Assembly: GCA_023387235.1 (NCBI GenBank)
Contig: JAEWIJ010000137.1
Coordinates: 1 to 38,573, forward strand
Length of the DNA stretch: 38,573 nucleotides
Origin: Pseudomonadota bacterium
GTDB lineage: Bacteria; Pseudomonadota; Alphaproteobacteria; Rhizobiales; Hyphomicrobiaceae
Direction of reading: 5' to 3'
The notes under the pieces: model-generated
Databases searched by the model: none
Told to the model about the DNA's origin: nothing
The model's input: the letters and a program-made list of their open reading frames with translations, nothing else
Translations under genes and position numbers: made by a program
Part shown: positions 25,858 through 34,744 of the stretch, one piece after another
How positions within the stretch are numbered: position 1 is the first letter of the stretch
How the letters are laid out: the number at the start of each line of letters is the position of its first letter

Positions 25858-27432
25858 TCACTCCGCGGCCTGGGGCAGGCGCCTGGCCCGACGGAAATCA
25901 TCAGGGAAATGCGTCAGCGCACTCATAACCGGATACGGGGTAAACCCGCCAAGCGCGCACAAGGATCCGAACTTCATGGTGTTGCAGAGGTCGGCAACGA
26001 GCGCGAGCTGCGTTTCCGGGCTCTCGCCGGCCATGATCTTGTCGATGGTCTCGACGCCACGCGTGGAACCAATGCGGCAGGGCGTGCACTTGCCGCAACT
26101 CTCGATGGCGCAGAACTCGAAGGCAAAACGCGCCTGCTTGGCCATGTCGGCCGTATCGTCGAAGACGGTGATGCCGCCGTGGCCGATAAGGCCGTTCTTG
26201 GCGGCGAAGGCCTCGTAGTCGAAGGGCGTGTCGAACAGCGCACGCGGGAAGTACGCGCCGAGCGGACCGCCGACCTGTACGGCCTTGACCGGGCGTCCGC
26301 TGAACGTGCCGCCGCCGACGTCATCGACGAGCTCGCCGAGCGTCATGCCGAACGCCGTCTCGAACAGGCCGCCATGCTTGACGTTGCCCGCAAGCTGGAT
26401 CGGCATCGTGCCGCGCGAACGTCCCATGCCGAGATCGGCATAGACCTTCGCACCCTCCGAGAGAATGAACGGCACCGCCGCAAGCGAAAGAACGTTGTTG
26501 ATCACCGTCGGGCGGCCGAAGAGCCCTTTGTGCGCAGGCAGCGGCGGCTTGGCGCGCACGATGCCGCGCTTGCCTTCGAGGCTGTCGAGCAGCGCCGTCT
26601 CCTCGCCGCAGACGTACGCGCCGGCACCCGTGCGCACTTCGAGGTCGAAGGCTTTCTTCGATGCCGCGGCATTGGCGCCGAGCAGCCCCGCCTTGCGCGC
26701 GATGGAGATCGCTTCCTTCAGCGTCGCAATGGCGTGCGGATACTCCGAGCGGACGTAGATGTAGCCCTTGGTCGCACCAACGGCGAGGCCCGCGATCGTC
26801 ATGCCCTCGATCAGCAGGAAGGGATCGCCTTCCATGATCATGCGGTCGGCGAAAGTCGCGCTGTCGCCCTCGTCGGCATTGCAGACGATGTACTTCTGCT
26901 CGCCCGGCGTATCGTGGACGGTCTTCCACTTGATGCCGGTCGGAAAGCCCGCGCCGCCGCGTCCGCGCAGGCCTGATTTCGCGACGACATCGACAATGCC
27001 GGCGCCGCCGAGCCCGATGGCCTGCTCGAGACCGACGTAGCCGCCGTGTGCGCGATAATCGTCGAGCGAGAGCGGATCGATCACGCCGCACCGCGCGAAA
27101 GTCAGCCGCGTCTGGCGCGCGAAGAAGCCGATCTGCTCCACCGGACCGACCGACTTCGCATGTCCCGCGAGCGCCAGCGAATGACCATCGAGAAGTCCGG
27201 CAGCGACGAGGCTCGCTACATCGCTCACGTCGAGCGATCCGAAGCCGTGGCGCACGCCGTGGCTCTCGACCTCCAGCAGCGGCTCCAGCCACATCATGCC
27301 GCGCGAGCCCGTGCGGACGATCTCGATCGTGCGACCGGCCGCCTGCGCAGCCTTCGCAAGCGCGGCCGCGACCTCATCGGCGCCGACCGCGATCGCCGCT
27401 GCATCTCTCGGAATGAAGAACCGCACGGTCAT
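25858..27432 (-). CDS. fdsB: NAD-dependent formate dehydrogenase, beta (diaphorase) subunit
   Basis: 524-residue FMN- and NAD-binding subunit, homologous to NuoF and carrying an extra N-terminal thioredoxin-like region (about 1-110) without cluster cysteines. FMN/NADH site: GLRGRGGAGFPTGIKWK (154-170), CNADEGDSATFADR and GAGAYVCGEETALLDSLEG. A [4Fe-4S] site is formed by ESCGKCTPCRIG (Cys446, 449, 452) plus Cys492. Electrons from FdsA pass here to NAD+. ATG 27432 overlaps the stop of fdsG as ATGA, which fixes the start. The predicted complex is soluble and cytoplasmic; no membrane segments are present. Confidence 0.98.
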   Translation of the reverse strand: MTVRFFIPRDAAAIAVGADEVAAALAKAAQAAGRTIEIVRTGSRGMMWLEPLLEVESHGVRHGFGSLDVSDVASLVAAGLLDGHSLALAGHAKSVGPVEQIGFFARQTRLTFARCGVIDPLSLDDYRAHGGYVGLEQAIGLGGAGIVDVVAKSGLRGRGGAGFPTGIKWKTVHDTPGEQKYIVCNADEGDSATFADRMIMEGDPFLLIEGMTIAGLAVGATKGYIYVRSEYPHAIATLKEAISIARKAGLLGANAAASKKAFDLEVRTGAGAYVCGEETALLDSLEGKRGIVRAKPPLPAHKGLFGRPTVINNVLSLAAVPFILSEGAKVYADLGMGRSRGTMPIQLAGNVKHGGLFETAFGMTLGELVDDVGGGTFSGRPVKAVQVGGPLGAYFPRALFDTPFDYEAFAAKNGLIGHGGITVFDDTADMAKQARFAFEFCAIESCGKCTPCRIGSTRGVETIDKIMAGESPETQLALVADLCNTMKFGSLCALGGFTPYPVMSALTHFPDDFRRARRLPQAAE

Positions 27433-27896
27433 GCGCCGGCTTCCTTCAGCACAGCGTCGAGCCGCTCGGAGGTCATGCGCCCGACAATGCGGCCGTCGAT
27501 CATGGCGGATGGTGCGGTCGCGCAAAGGCCGAGGCAGTAGATCGGCTCGAGCGTCACGCGGCCGTCGGCGCTGGTTTCACCACAGGCAATGCCGAGATGC
27601 GCCTCGGCCCGCTCGACGAGCGCCTCGCCGCCCATGGACTGGCAGGCTTCAGCGCGACAGAGCTTCAGGACATGGCGCCCGGCCGGCTTGGCCCGGAAGT
27701 CATGGTAGAAGGTGGCCACGCCGTGCACCTCGGCGCGGGACAGATTCAGCACCTCGGCCAGCACCGGCAGGGCCGCCTCCGGCACGAAACCCAATGCCGA
27801 CTGAACGTCGTGCAGAATTTCGAGCAGCTCGTCCGGCCGGTTGCCGTGCTCGGCGGCAATGCCGCGTGCTGTGTCCTCGGCGGTCGTATCGGGCAT
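27429..27896 (-). CDS. fdsG: NAD-dependent formate dehydrogenase, gamma subunit
   Basis: 155-residue NuoE-like thioredoxin-fold subunit with one [2Fe-2S] cluster. The four ligands are visible: Cys80 and Cys85 in LKLCRAEACQSMGG, and Cys121 and Cys125 in YCLGLCATAPS. Its helical N-terminus has LLEILHDVQSALGFVPEAAL as in NuoE. ATG 27896 has an AGAGAGG motif 9 bp upstream. First gene of the fds operon; the 190-bp spacer to the LysR gene holds two candidate operator sites (28008-28041) but no -35/-10 pair I could defend. Confidence 0.97.
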   Translation of the reverse strand: MPDTTAEDTARGIAAEHGNRPDELLEILHDVQSALGFVPEAALPVLAEVLNLSRAEVHGVATFYHDFRAKPAGRHVLKLCRAEACQSMGGEALVERAEAHLGIACGETSADGRVTLEPIYCLGLCATAPSAMIDGRIVGRMTSERLDAVLKEAGA

Positions 27897-28007
27897 TCAG
27901 GGTACCTCTCTCGGCGGCGGCGCATCGCGCCCAACCCACTCATCCTACTAAACAATTTCGGATGAATGTACGCGATGGCACCCTGGCACCGCGCACCTAA
28001 AATCATT

Positions 28008-28041
28008 CCAGAAACGCATTCTGGCCCGAACTGGTATGCCA
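28008..28041. promoter_or_regulatory. Candidate LysR operator sites upstream of fdsG
   Basis: Two elements lie side by side 110-145 bp before the fdsG start: a perfect palindrome CCAGAA-ACGCA-TTCTGG (28008-28024), and TGGTATGCCA (28032-28041). The second recurs, reverse-complemented, at 29034-29043 just upstream of the lysR gene. The layout suits a LysR-type regulator with a recognition and an activation site. Farther up lies ATCGG-TTGTG-CCGAT (28047-28061). Confidence 0.5.
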
Positions 28042-28086
28042 ATCCAATCGGTTGTGCCGATGAGTCAATCGGGGGCGCCGATGACC

Positions 28087-29001
28087 CTATTTCCTGGCTA
28101 GCGGCGGAGGCTGGGCCACCTGCGCGGCGGATTCGAACACCGCGAGCACCAGCGGCGAGACCGGATCGCGGTCGACGGCCACGAGGCCCACGCTGTGCTC
28201 GATCTCCGGGCTCGTCAGCGGCACGGCGCGGATGTCCGACATGGGCCCGAGGATCTTGAGGAAATACTCCGGCACGATGCTCGCGAGACCCATGAGGTGG
28301 ACGTTCGCATAGAGATTGATGACGGAGTTCGTCTCCAGCCGGATGATGGGCGTGCTGTTCGCCGTCCGGAAGGCACGGTCGATGATGCGGCGGTTCTGCA
28401 TGTTCGGCGTGAGCAGGCAGAGAGGCTGCTTCGCCGCCTCGGCCCAGGTCACCGACTTCTTCTCGGCGAGCGCATGATCGTCACGCACGAGCAGGCAGTA
28501 GCGCTCCATGTAGATGGATTCAGCGCGCATACCCTCGATCGGCTCGTTGTCGAGGTACGTGAGCCCGACGTCGATCGAGAAATCCTCGAGATTGCGCAGG
28601 ATCTCGACCGAGCTTTGGGACAGCACGGTCAGCTCGATGCCGCTGTGGCGGTCCTGGATGGCCTTGGTGATCAGTGCCGCCATGGGGAGCGCGGACGGCA
28701 CGACTCCAAGCGAAAGCCGGCCGACGAGCGCGCCCTTGGCGCTCCTGAGCGTCCCGATCTCCTGCTGCAGCGAGCCCCAGTTGTCGAGGATCGCGTGCGC
28801 CCACATGAGCACGCGCTCGCCCTCGGCCGTCAGTCCATGGAAACGCTGGCCACGCTCGACGATCGGCACGCCGAGTTCCTGCTCGAGCTGGCGGATGCGC
28901 CCCGAGAGCGTCGGCTGCGTGACGTTGCATGCCTTGGCAGCGCGCGTGAAATGCTTCTCGCGCGCGAGGGCCGACAGGTACTGGAGCTGGCGGATATCCA
29001 T
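28087..29001 (-). CDS. LysR-family transcriptional regulator (FdsR-like)
   Basis: 304-residue LysR-type regulator. The N-terminal winged helix-turn-helix is clear: MDIRQLQYLSALAREKHFTR then AAKACNVTQPTLSGRIRQLE (about 20-39). A linker helix and a periplasmic-binding-protein-like effector domain (about 90-290) follow. The position next to fdsG, same strand, is that of FdsR, known in Cupriavidus to control fds with formate as signal; here the shared 10-bp site supports this. It also lies 76 bp after the oxoprolinase gene, so control of that operon is possible. ATG 29001 has no Shine-Dalgarno; a -10 box only 9 bp upstream suggests a leaderless message. Confidence 0.92.
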   Translation of the reverse strand: MDIRQLQYLSALAREKHFTRAAKACNVTQPTLSGRIRQLEQELGVPIVERGQRFHGLTAEGERVLMWAHAILDNWGSLQQEIGTLRSAKGALVGRLSLGVVPSALPMAALITKAIQDRHSGIELTVLSQSSVEILRNLEDFSIDVGLTYLDNEPIEGMRAESIYMERYCLLVRDDHALAEKKSVTWAEAAKQPLCLLTPNMQNRRIIDRAFRTANSTPIIRLETNSVINLYANVHLMGLASIVPEYFLKILGPMSDIRAVPLTSPEIEHSVGLVAVDRDPVSPLVLAVFESAAQVAQPPPLARK

Positions 29002-29010
29002 GGTGGGCGG

Positions 29011-29043
29011 AGTATATCAGGCCGTGAAGCTTCTGGCATACCA
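29011..29043 (-). promoter_or_regulatory. lysR promoter with overlapping operator
   Basis: Minus strand: ATGCCA (29034-29039) as -35, a 17-bp spacer, then TATACT (29011-29016) as -10. The -10 box ends 9 bp before the ATG, so transcription would begin at or a few bases before the start codon. The site TGGTATGCCA (29034-29043) contains the -35, as expected for autorepression. Confidence 0.5.
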
Positions 29044-29077
29044 AGTGGGACGCCTCACAATCGCAAGGTAAGCACTC

Positions 29078-32000
29078 CTAGGCCCGAGGGCCATAGCCCC
29101 CGCCCGCCGGCGTTTCCATGTGATAGAGATCGCCAGGTTGCAGCTCCCGCCGGTCATTGCCTTCGAGAGGCTCGACCGTGCCGCCGGCGCGCTCGACCCT
29201 GTCGACGCCACAGGCCCCGGGCTCCCCGCCGGCAAGACCGAAGGGCGGAACCTTGCGCGAGGAGCCGAGCGTCGTGACCGTCATGGCTTCGAGGAAACGC
29301 ATCCGCCGCACCGCGCCATCACCGCCGCGCCAACGCCCGACCCCGCCCGAACCGCGCCGGATGCCGAACGCCTCCAGCCGCACCGGGAAACGCCATTCGA
29401 GAATTTCCGGATCGGTCATGCGCGTGTTGGTCATGTGCGAGTGCACCGCGCTCGCGCCGTCGAAACCGTTGCCGGCGCCCGTGCCGCCGCAGATGGTCTC
29501 GTAGTTCTGCAGCCGCGCATTACCCCAAACGAAGTTGTTCATTGTGCCGTGCGAGCCGGCCAGCACGCCGAGGGCACCGAATAGCGCGTTGGTCGCCGCC
29601 TGCGAGACCTCCGTGTTTCCCGCAATGACCGCCGCCGGAGTGCGCGGGTTGAGCATCGTGCCTTCGGGCGTGATGATCGTCAGCGGCTTGAGGCAACCCT
29701 CGTTGAGCGGGATCTCGCTTTCGGAGAGTGTGCGGAACACATAGAGCACCACGGCGCGGCAGACAGCGAGCGGCGCGTTGTAGTTGAACGCGCTCTGCTG
29801 CGAAGTCCCGGTGAAATCGATCGTCGCGCTCCGCGTGGCGCGATCGACGCGCACGGCGACGCGGATCGCCGCGCCACTGTCCATTGGGTAGTGGAATTCG
29901 CCGTCGCGCAGCGTGTCGATCGCCTTGCGCACGGCGGCTTCCGCATTGTCCTGCACGTGGCGCATGTACGCATCGACGACCGGCTGGCCGAACTGCTCCA
30001 CCATGCGCAGGATCTCGCGCACGCCCGTCTCGTTCGAGGCGATCTGCGCGCGCAGGTCCGCCATGTTCTGGTCGATGTTGCGGCAGGGATAGCGCCCGGA
30101 GGCGAGCAGCGCGCGCGTCTCGGCATCGCGCAGGCGGCCCTGATCGACCATCTTGAAGTTGTCGATGAGGACGCCTTCCTCGTCGATGTGGCGGCTGTCC
30201 GGCGGCGCCGATCCCGGCGTCTTGCCGCCGATATCCGCATGATGCCCGCGCGAGGCCACGACGAACAGGATGCGCGCGCCATCGCGACTGAAGACCGGCG
30301 TTACGACCGTCACATCGGGCAGATGCGTGCCGCCGTTGTAGGGATTGTTCAGCATGATGCTGTCGCCGGGGCGGAGATTTCCGGCATTGAGACGCAGCAC
30401 CGTGCGCACAGCCTCGCTCATGGAGCCGAGATGCACCGGCACATGCGGCGCGTTGGCGACGAGATTGCCTTCGGGATCGAAGAGCGCGCAGGAGAAGTCG
30501 AGCCGCTCCTTGATGTTCACCGAATACGCGGTGTTCTCGAGCGTCGCGCCCATCTGCTCGGCAATGGACATGAAGAGGTTGTTGAAGACCTCGAGCATGA
30601 TCGGATCGGCGTCAGTGCCGAGATGCTCGCGCCGCGCCTGAGCTGCCGTGCGCGTCAGAACGAGATGGCCGAGATCGGTGATCGTCGCCGACCAGCCTTC
30701 CTCGACGACGTTGGTGCCCGTCGGCTCGATGATGATGGCCGGGCCTTCGAGCGCGTCGCCGGGTCCGAGCGTACTGCGATCATAGAGCGGCGTATCACCC
30801 CAGCCGCCCCGCGCGTGCATGCGGACCTGTGCGATCGGCGACACTTGCGGTTTGTCGCGCGATGCGAGCGGCCGCTCCACGATCACGTCGCTCGCGCCGA
30901 TGGCCTCCAGCGCCACCGCCTCGACGATGAGGTCGTCGCGCTCAACCGCGAAACCGAAGCGCGCGCGATGGGCGTCCGCAAAACGTGCGCGCAGCTCCGC
31001 TTCGCTACCAAATTCGACGGCGAGGGGCTGATGCGCCCCCTCGTAGCGCACGTACACGCGCCGCTCGACCGTGATCCGCTCGCGCGGAATGTCCTGCCCG
31101 CGCACTTCGGCAACGGCATCCGCTTCAAGGTCCGCAAGAGCCTTCTCAATGGCGTCAGCCGAGCCCTCGAGCGGCCGCTCGACCTGACGCTCGCGCAATG
31201 CACGCACTTCCGCGAGGCCCATGCCATAGGCCGAGAGCACGCCAGCATAGGGATGCAGCAACACGCGCGTGATGCCGAGCACATCGGCGATGGCGCAGGC
31301 GTGCTGTCCGCCCGCACCGCCGAAGCAGTTAAGCGTATAGCGCGTCACGTCATAGCCGCGTTGCACGGAGATCTTCTTGATGGCATTGGCCATGTTCTCG
31401 ACGGCAATGCGCAGGAAGCCCTCGGCCACCTCCTCGGGCATGTAGGACGTGCCGCTCGCGGCATTGATTGCGGCCGTCATGCGCGCGAAGCCCGCGCGCG
31501 CGGCTTCGACGTCGAGCGGCTCGTCGCCGCCAGGGCCGAAGACGCGCGGGAAATGATCCGGCTGGATCTTGCCGAGCAGCACATTGCAATCGGTGACGGC
31601 GAGCGGACCACCACGCCGATAGCAGGCGGGACCGGGATTTGCGCCGGCGCTTTCCGGCCCGACCTGGAAACGCCCGTCCTCGAACTTCAGGATCGAGCCG
31701 CCGCCTGCAGCAATCGTATGAATGTGCATCATCGGCGCGCGCATGCGCACGCCCGCAACCTCCGTCTCGAAAGAGCGCTCGTACTGACCGTCGAAGTGCG
31801 TGACGTCGCTCGACGTGCCGCCCATGTCGAAGCCGATAAGCTTGTCGAAACCGGCCATGGTGCCGGTCCTGACCATGCCGACAACGCCACCCGCAGGTCC
31901 GGAAAGGATCGAATCTTTGCCCTGAAAGAGCGCCGCGTCGATCAGCCCGCCGTTCGACTGCATGAACTGAAGGCGCCGGCAGCCGCCGCGATCGGCGCCG

Positions 32001-32680
32001 AGCTCGTCGCGTACCTGATCGACATACCGGCGCAGTACCGGCGAGAGATAGGCATCCGCGACCGCCGTATCGCCGCGCGAGACGAGCTTTATGAGCGGGC
32101 TCGCGAGATGGCTCGGCGAGATCTGCGTGAAACCGACCTCGCGCGCGATCTCGGCGACGCGCTGCTCGTGCGCGGGATAGCGGTAGGCGTGCATGAAGGC
32201 GATCGCAACGGCGCGGATGCCAGCGGCATAAGCCTCTTGCAGCGCCGCGCGCGCGGTGACTTCGTCGAGAGCATGCACGACCTCGCCGCGCGCGCCCATG
32301 CGCTCGTCGACCTCGGCGACACGCGAGTACAGCACTTCAGGCAGCCTGATGTGAAGATCGAACAGGCGCGGGCGGTTCTGGTAGCCGATGCGCAGGAGAT
32401 CGGCGAAGCCCTTGGTGATGAGCAGCAGCGTCGGATCACCCTTGCGCTCGAGCAGCGCATTGGTCGCGACGGTCGTGCCCATGCGCACGGTGTCGATGAG
32501 GCCGACTGGGATGGCTTCGCCCGGCTTCAGTCCGAGCAGATCGCGAATGCCCTGCACGGCGGCATCGCGATAGCGCTCGGGATTTTCGGAAAGCACCTTA
32601 TGGATGAGGATCTCGCCGTCCGGTCGACGCGCGACGATGTCGGTGAACGTGCCGCCGCGGTCGATCCAGAACTGCCACAT
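29078..32680 (-). CDS. Fused 5-oxoprolinase/hydantoinase (HyuA-HyuB)
   Basis: 1200-residue protein joining a HyuA-like ATPase half (about 1-680) to a HyuB-like half (about 690-1200), the architecture of ATP-dependent 5-oxoprolinase, which opens 5-oxo-L-proline to glutamate. HyuA half: DRGGTFTDIVARRPDG and GFDMGGTSSDVTHFDG as the two phosphate-binding loops of the actin-like fold, plus MGTTVATNALLERKG. HyuB half: MSIAEQMGATLENTAYSVNI, ALFDPEGNLVANAPHVPVHL and NNPYNGGTHLPDVTVV. The family also includes N-methylhydantoinase and acetone carboxylases, but those are usually separate chains. ATG 32680 starts at the conserved N-terminus; no good Shine-Dalgarno. It lies 58 bp after dctM, at the end of the DUF1445-TRAP unit, which supports a cyclic-amide substrate. 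Confidence 0.88.
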   Translation of the reverse strand: MWQFWIDRGGTFTDIVARRPDGEILIHKVLSENPERYRDAAVQGIRDLLGLKPGEAIPVGLIDTVRMGTTVATNALLERKGDPTLLLITKGFADLLRIGYQNRPRLFDLHIRLPEVLYSRVAEVDERMGARGEVVHALDEVTARAALQEAYAAGIRAVAIAFMHAYRYPAHEQRVAEIAREVGFTQISPSHLASPLIKLVSRGDTAVADAYLSPVLRRYVDQVRDELGADRGGCRRLQFMQSNGGLIDAALFQGKDSILSGPAGGVVGMVRTGTMAGFDKLIGFDMGGTSSDVTHFDGQYERSFETEVAGVRMRAPMMHIHTIAAGGGSILKFEDGRFQVGPESAGANPGPACYRRGGPLAVTDCNVLLGKIQPDHFPRVFGPGGDEPLDVEAARAGFARMTAAINAASGTSYMPEEVAEGFLRIAVENMANAIKKISVQRGYDVTRYTLNCFGGAGGQHACAIADVLGITRVLLHPYAGVLSAYGMGLAEVRALRERQVERPLEGSADAIEKALADLEADAVAEVRGQDIPRERITVERRVYVRYEGAHQPLAVEFGSEAELRARFADAHRARFGFAVERDDLIVEAVALEAIGASDVIVERPLASRDKPQVSPIAQVRMHARGGWGDTPLYDRSTLGPGDALEGPAIIIEPTGTNVVEEGWSATITDLGHLVLTRTAAQARREHLGTDADPIMLEVFNNLFMSIAEQMGATLENTAYSVNIKERLDFSCALFDPEGNLVANAPHVPVHLGSMSEAVRTVLRLNAGNLRPGDSIMLNNPYNGGTHLPDVTVVTPVFSRDGARILFVVASRGHHADIGGKTPGSAPPDSRHIDEEGVLIDNFKMVDQGRLRDAETRALLASGRYPCRNIDQNMADLRAQIASNETGVREILRMVEQFGQPVVDAYMRHVQDNAEAAVRKAIDTLRDGEFHYPMDSGAAIRVAVRVDRATRSATIDFTGTSQQSAFNYNAPLAVCRAVVLYVFRTLSESEIPLNEGCLKPLTIITPEGTMLNPRTPAAVIAGNTEVSQAATNALFGALGVLAGSHGTMNNFVWGNARLQNYETICGGTGAGNGFDGASAVHSHMTNTRMTDPEILEWRFPVRLEAFGIRRGSGGVGRWRGGDGAVRRMRFLEAMTVTTLGSSRKVPPFGLAGGEPGACGVDRVERAGGTVEPLEGNDRRELQPGDLYHMETPAGGGYGPRA

Positions 32681-32738
32681 GATCGCTGATTGCTCTCAGT
32701 GCTTCTGCCGAGAGACGTTCATCGCTCTCGGCGCCACA

Positions 32739-34025
32739 TTAGCCCATGACCACTTTCGGCAGCCAGAGTGCAAGCTCCGGAAAAGCCATGAGCAGCCCAA
32801 CAAGCGCCAGCATGGCGAACACGAACGGAAGCGCGCCCCAGATGACATCCGTTACCGGGCCTCGATCTCGCATGCCCTGGACCACGTAGAGATTCAGCCC
32901 GACTGGTGGCGTGATGAGAGCCACCTCGATCATTACGGTCAGCACGATGCCCCACCAGATGGGGTCCCAACCGAGGGCGAAAACGATCGGCGCGATAAAG
33001 GGCGTCGTGAGGATCATCATGGAGATCGTCTCCATGAAGCAGCCGAGCACGAGATAGAAGCCGATGATAAGTATCATCGTGCCGTACTTGCCGAGACCGA
33101 GACTCTGGATCCACTGGCCGAGGCCATCGGTGAGGCCAATCGCAGCGAGCACGAAATTCAGGAATTGCGCCGCGAGGATGATCAGCATGATCATCGCGGT
33201 CGTCCGCATCGTACCTTCCGCGACCGCACGCAGCATCGACAACGACAGCCGCCGTTCCCACGCGGCCAGGATCAGCGCCGCGATCACACCAAGAGAGGCG
33301 GCCTCCGTCGGCGTGGCCCAGCCCGCATAGATCGAGCCGACGACGGCAAGAAAAATGAATACCGGCGGCAGCAAATCAGGAAGCGCACGAATGCGACTGC
33401 TCCAGCTCGTCTCCAGAGACGTACCGCCTTTTCGGGGATTGAGGAGACAGAGAACCAGGATAATCGCCATAAACAGGACGGCCAGAAGGAAGCCCGGAAT
33501 GAAGCCGGCAAGATAGAGCCGAGGCACCGAGCTGTTGGTCAGCAGGCCGTAAAGGATGAAATTTATCGACGGCGGGATGAGAATGCCGAGCGTACCGCCC
33601 GCGGCGATGCTGCCGAGGAAGAGTCGCTCATCGTAGCCGCGTCGCTTGATCTGCGGGATGGCCACCGTGCTGATCGTGGCGGCTGTGGCTACACTCGAGC
33701 CGGACGTCGCCGCGAACATGGCCGAGGTGCCGATGTTGGCGTGCATGAGACCGCCCGGCAGCCACGAGAGCCACTGTGCCGCGGCGTTGTACACCCGCTC
33801 GGCAATGCCGGCCCTAAGCAGAATTTCGCCAAGCATGACGAACAGCGGAATGGCGATCAAGATGTACTCGCTCGACGCATTCCAGATGATCTCGCCCATG
33901 GCGCGCTGCAGCGGCATGAAGGCGAACATGTCATTGAGGGCCAGGCCGAGCACACCCATGACGGCAGCGACGGGCACGCTGATGGCGAGAAGTCCGAGCA
34001 GAAGCAGGAGCGTCGTTGCGAGCAT
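32739..34025 (-). CDS. dctM: TRAP transporter large permease subunit (DctM)
   Basis: 428-residue permease with about 12 membrane segments, the Na+-coupled large subunit of a tripartite ATP-independent transporter. Family blocks: IPLFVMLGEILLRAGIAERV, GTSAMFAATSGSSVATAATI (the Gly/Ser-rich ion-binding region), GILIPPSINFILYG, and near the C-terminus ITPPVGLNLYVVQGM. Normal family length. ATG 34025 lies 3 bp after the dctQ stop, so the two are coupled. The 58-bp gap to the oxoprolinase gene and common strand indicate one transcription unit. Confidence 0.95.
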   Translation of the reverse strand: MLATTLLLLLGLLAISVPVAAVMGVLGLALNDMFAFMPLQRAMGEIIWNASSEYILIAIPLFVMLGEILLRAGIAERVYNAAAQWLSWLPGGLMHANIGTSAMFAATSGSSVATAATISTVAIPQIKRRGYDERLFLGSIAAGGTLGILIPPSINFILYGLLTNSSVPRLYLAGFIPGFLLAVLFMAIILVLCLLNPRKGGTSLETSWSSRIRALPDLLPPVFIFLAVVGSIYAGWATPTEAASLGVIAALILAAWERRLSLSMLRAVAEGTMRTTAMIMLIILAAQFLNFVLAAIGLTDGLGQWIQSLGLGKYGTMILIIGFYLVLGCFMETISMMILTTPFIAPIVFALGWDPIWWGIVLTVMIEVALITPPVGLNLYVVQGMRDRGPVTDVIWGALPFVFAMLALVGLLMAFPELALWLPKVVMG

Positions 34026-34028
34026 GCG

Positions 34029-34736
34029 CTATGCCTCCGCGCGCGGCGTCGGGCCGCGCACATCGAGGCCCTTGGTTTCCGCTTCGATCTCCTCCTCCGT
34101 CGTCGAGACGCCCGCGATGGCGTTGACGGCGGCAAAGTCTCCACGCAGCAGTGCCGCAAGCGATCGGAATATCGCGAGGAGAATGGTCACGAAGAAGAGG
34201 CCGATGCCGAAGGCCCATGGAATCTGCGACCAGGCCAGAGGGATCCGAAGGTTCGTGTTCGACCGGATCTGCTCGACGTAGCTCGTCGTCGCGACATCGA
34301 TTGCGCGCTCGAGCATGGAGGAGACGAAGATCGCCATAACAAAAAGCGCAATCAGATCCATAACAGCGCGCGTCTTGGGGGTGAATTGCGCGTAAAGCAC
34401 GTCGATGCGCACGTGCCCCTTGGTGACGAGCACGTGGGCGAGGGAAAAGCTCATGCCGACCGCAAAGAGATAACCGGAGATCTCATCCGAGCCCGAGAAG
34501 ACGAAGCTCGTGCCGACGATCGTGCCGGCGGCCTTTCGCACCAGAACTTCAGCAGTCACGATCGCGGCTGCGGTGAATAGCAGTGCGGCACCGATCCAGA
34601 CGCCGAGCAGCGCCACCCGACTGACAAGGCGCCACAGGACGTCGCGCTGCAGAACCATGAGGACGAGCACGACCGCCACCGCCACGAACTGCCAGAGCGG
34701 CGTCTCGGACAGAAGCGTGCGAAGCATATCGATCAT
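34029..34736 (-). CDS. dctQ: TRAP transporter small permease subunit (DctQ)
   Basis: 235-residue protein with four to five hydrophobic segments and the DctQ core (AVGMSFSLAHVLVTKGHVRI, then DVLYAQFTPKTRAVMDLIAL). It is longer than the typical 160-180 residues owing to an extended N-terminal hydrophobic region (about 13-60). The ATG at 34736 (or 34727) has no Shine-Dalgarno and lies only about 8 bp beyond a perfect 11-bp hairpin, so its translation may be low or may depend on that structure. It sits between dctP (52 bp) and dctM (3 bp). Confidence 0.88.
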   Translation of the reverse strand: MIDMLRTLLSETPLWQFVAVAVVLVLMVLQRDVLWRLVSRVALLGVWIGAALLFTAAAIVTAEVLVRKAAGTIVGTSFVFSGSDEISGYLFAVGMSFSLAHVLVTKGHVRIDVLYAQFTPKTRAVMDLIALFVMAIFVSSMLERAIDVATTSYVEQIRSNTNLRIPLAWSQIPWAFGIGLFFVTILLAIFRSLAALLRGDFAAVNAIAGVSTTEEEIEAETKGLDVRGPTPRAEA

Positions 34737-34744
34737 ATAAATAA

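Noticed and set aside
24189..25928. 579-codon open frame opposite fdsA
   Set aside because: Shadow of fdsA, which keeps all cluster cysteines across this region.
27971..28007. Sigma-54-like GG/GC elements upstream of fdsG (TGGCACC repeats)
   Set aside because: The -12 element is missing and the motif faces the wrong strand.
29891..32689. 932-codon open frame on the plus strand opposite the oxoprolinase gene
   Set aside because: It is an antisense shadow of a GC-rich gene: Arg/His/Ala-rich composition, no domain, and the minus-strand frame has clear family motifs throughout.
32604..34580. 658-codon plus-strand frame opposite dctQ and dctM
   Set aside because: Very rich in His, Arg, Asp and Glu with no domain; it mirrors hydrophobic codons of the permease genes.
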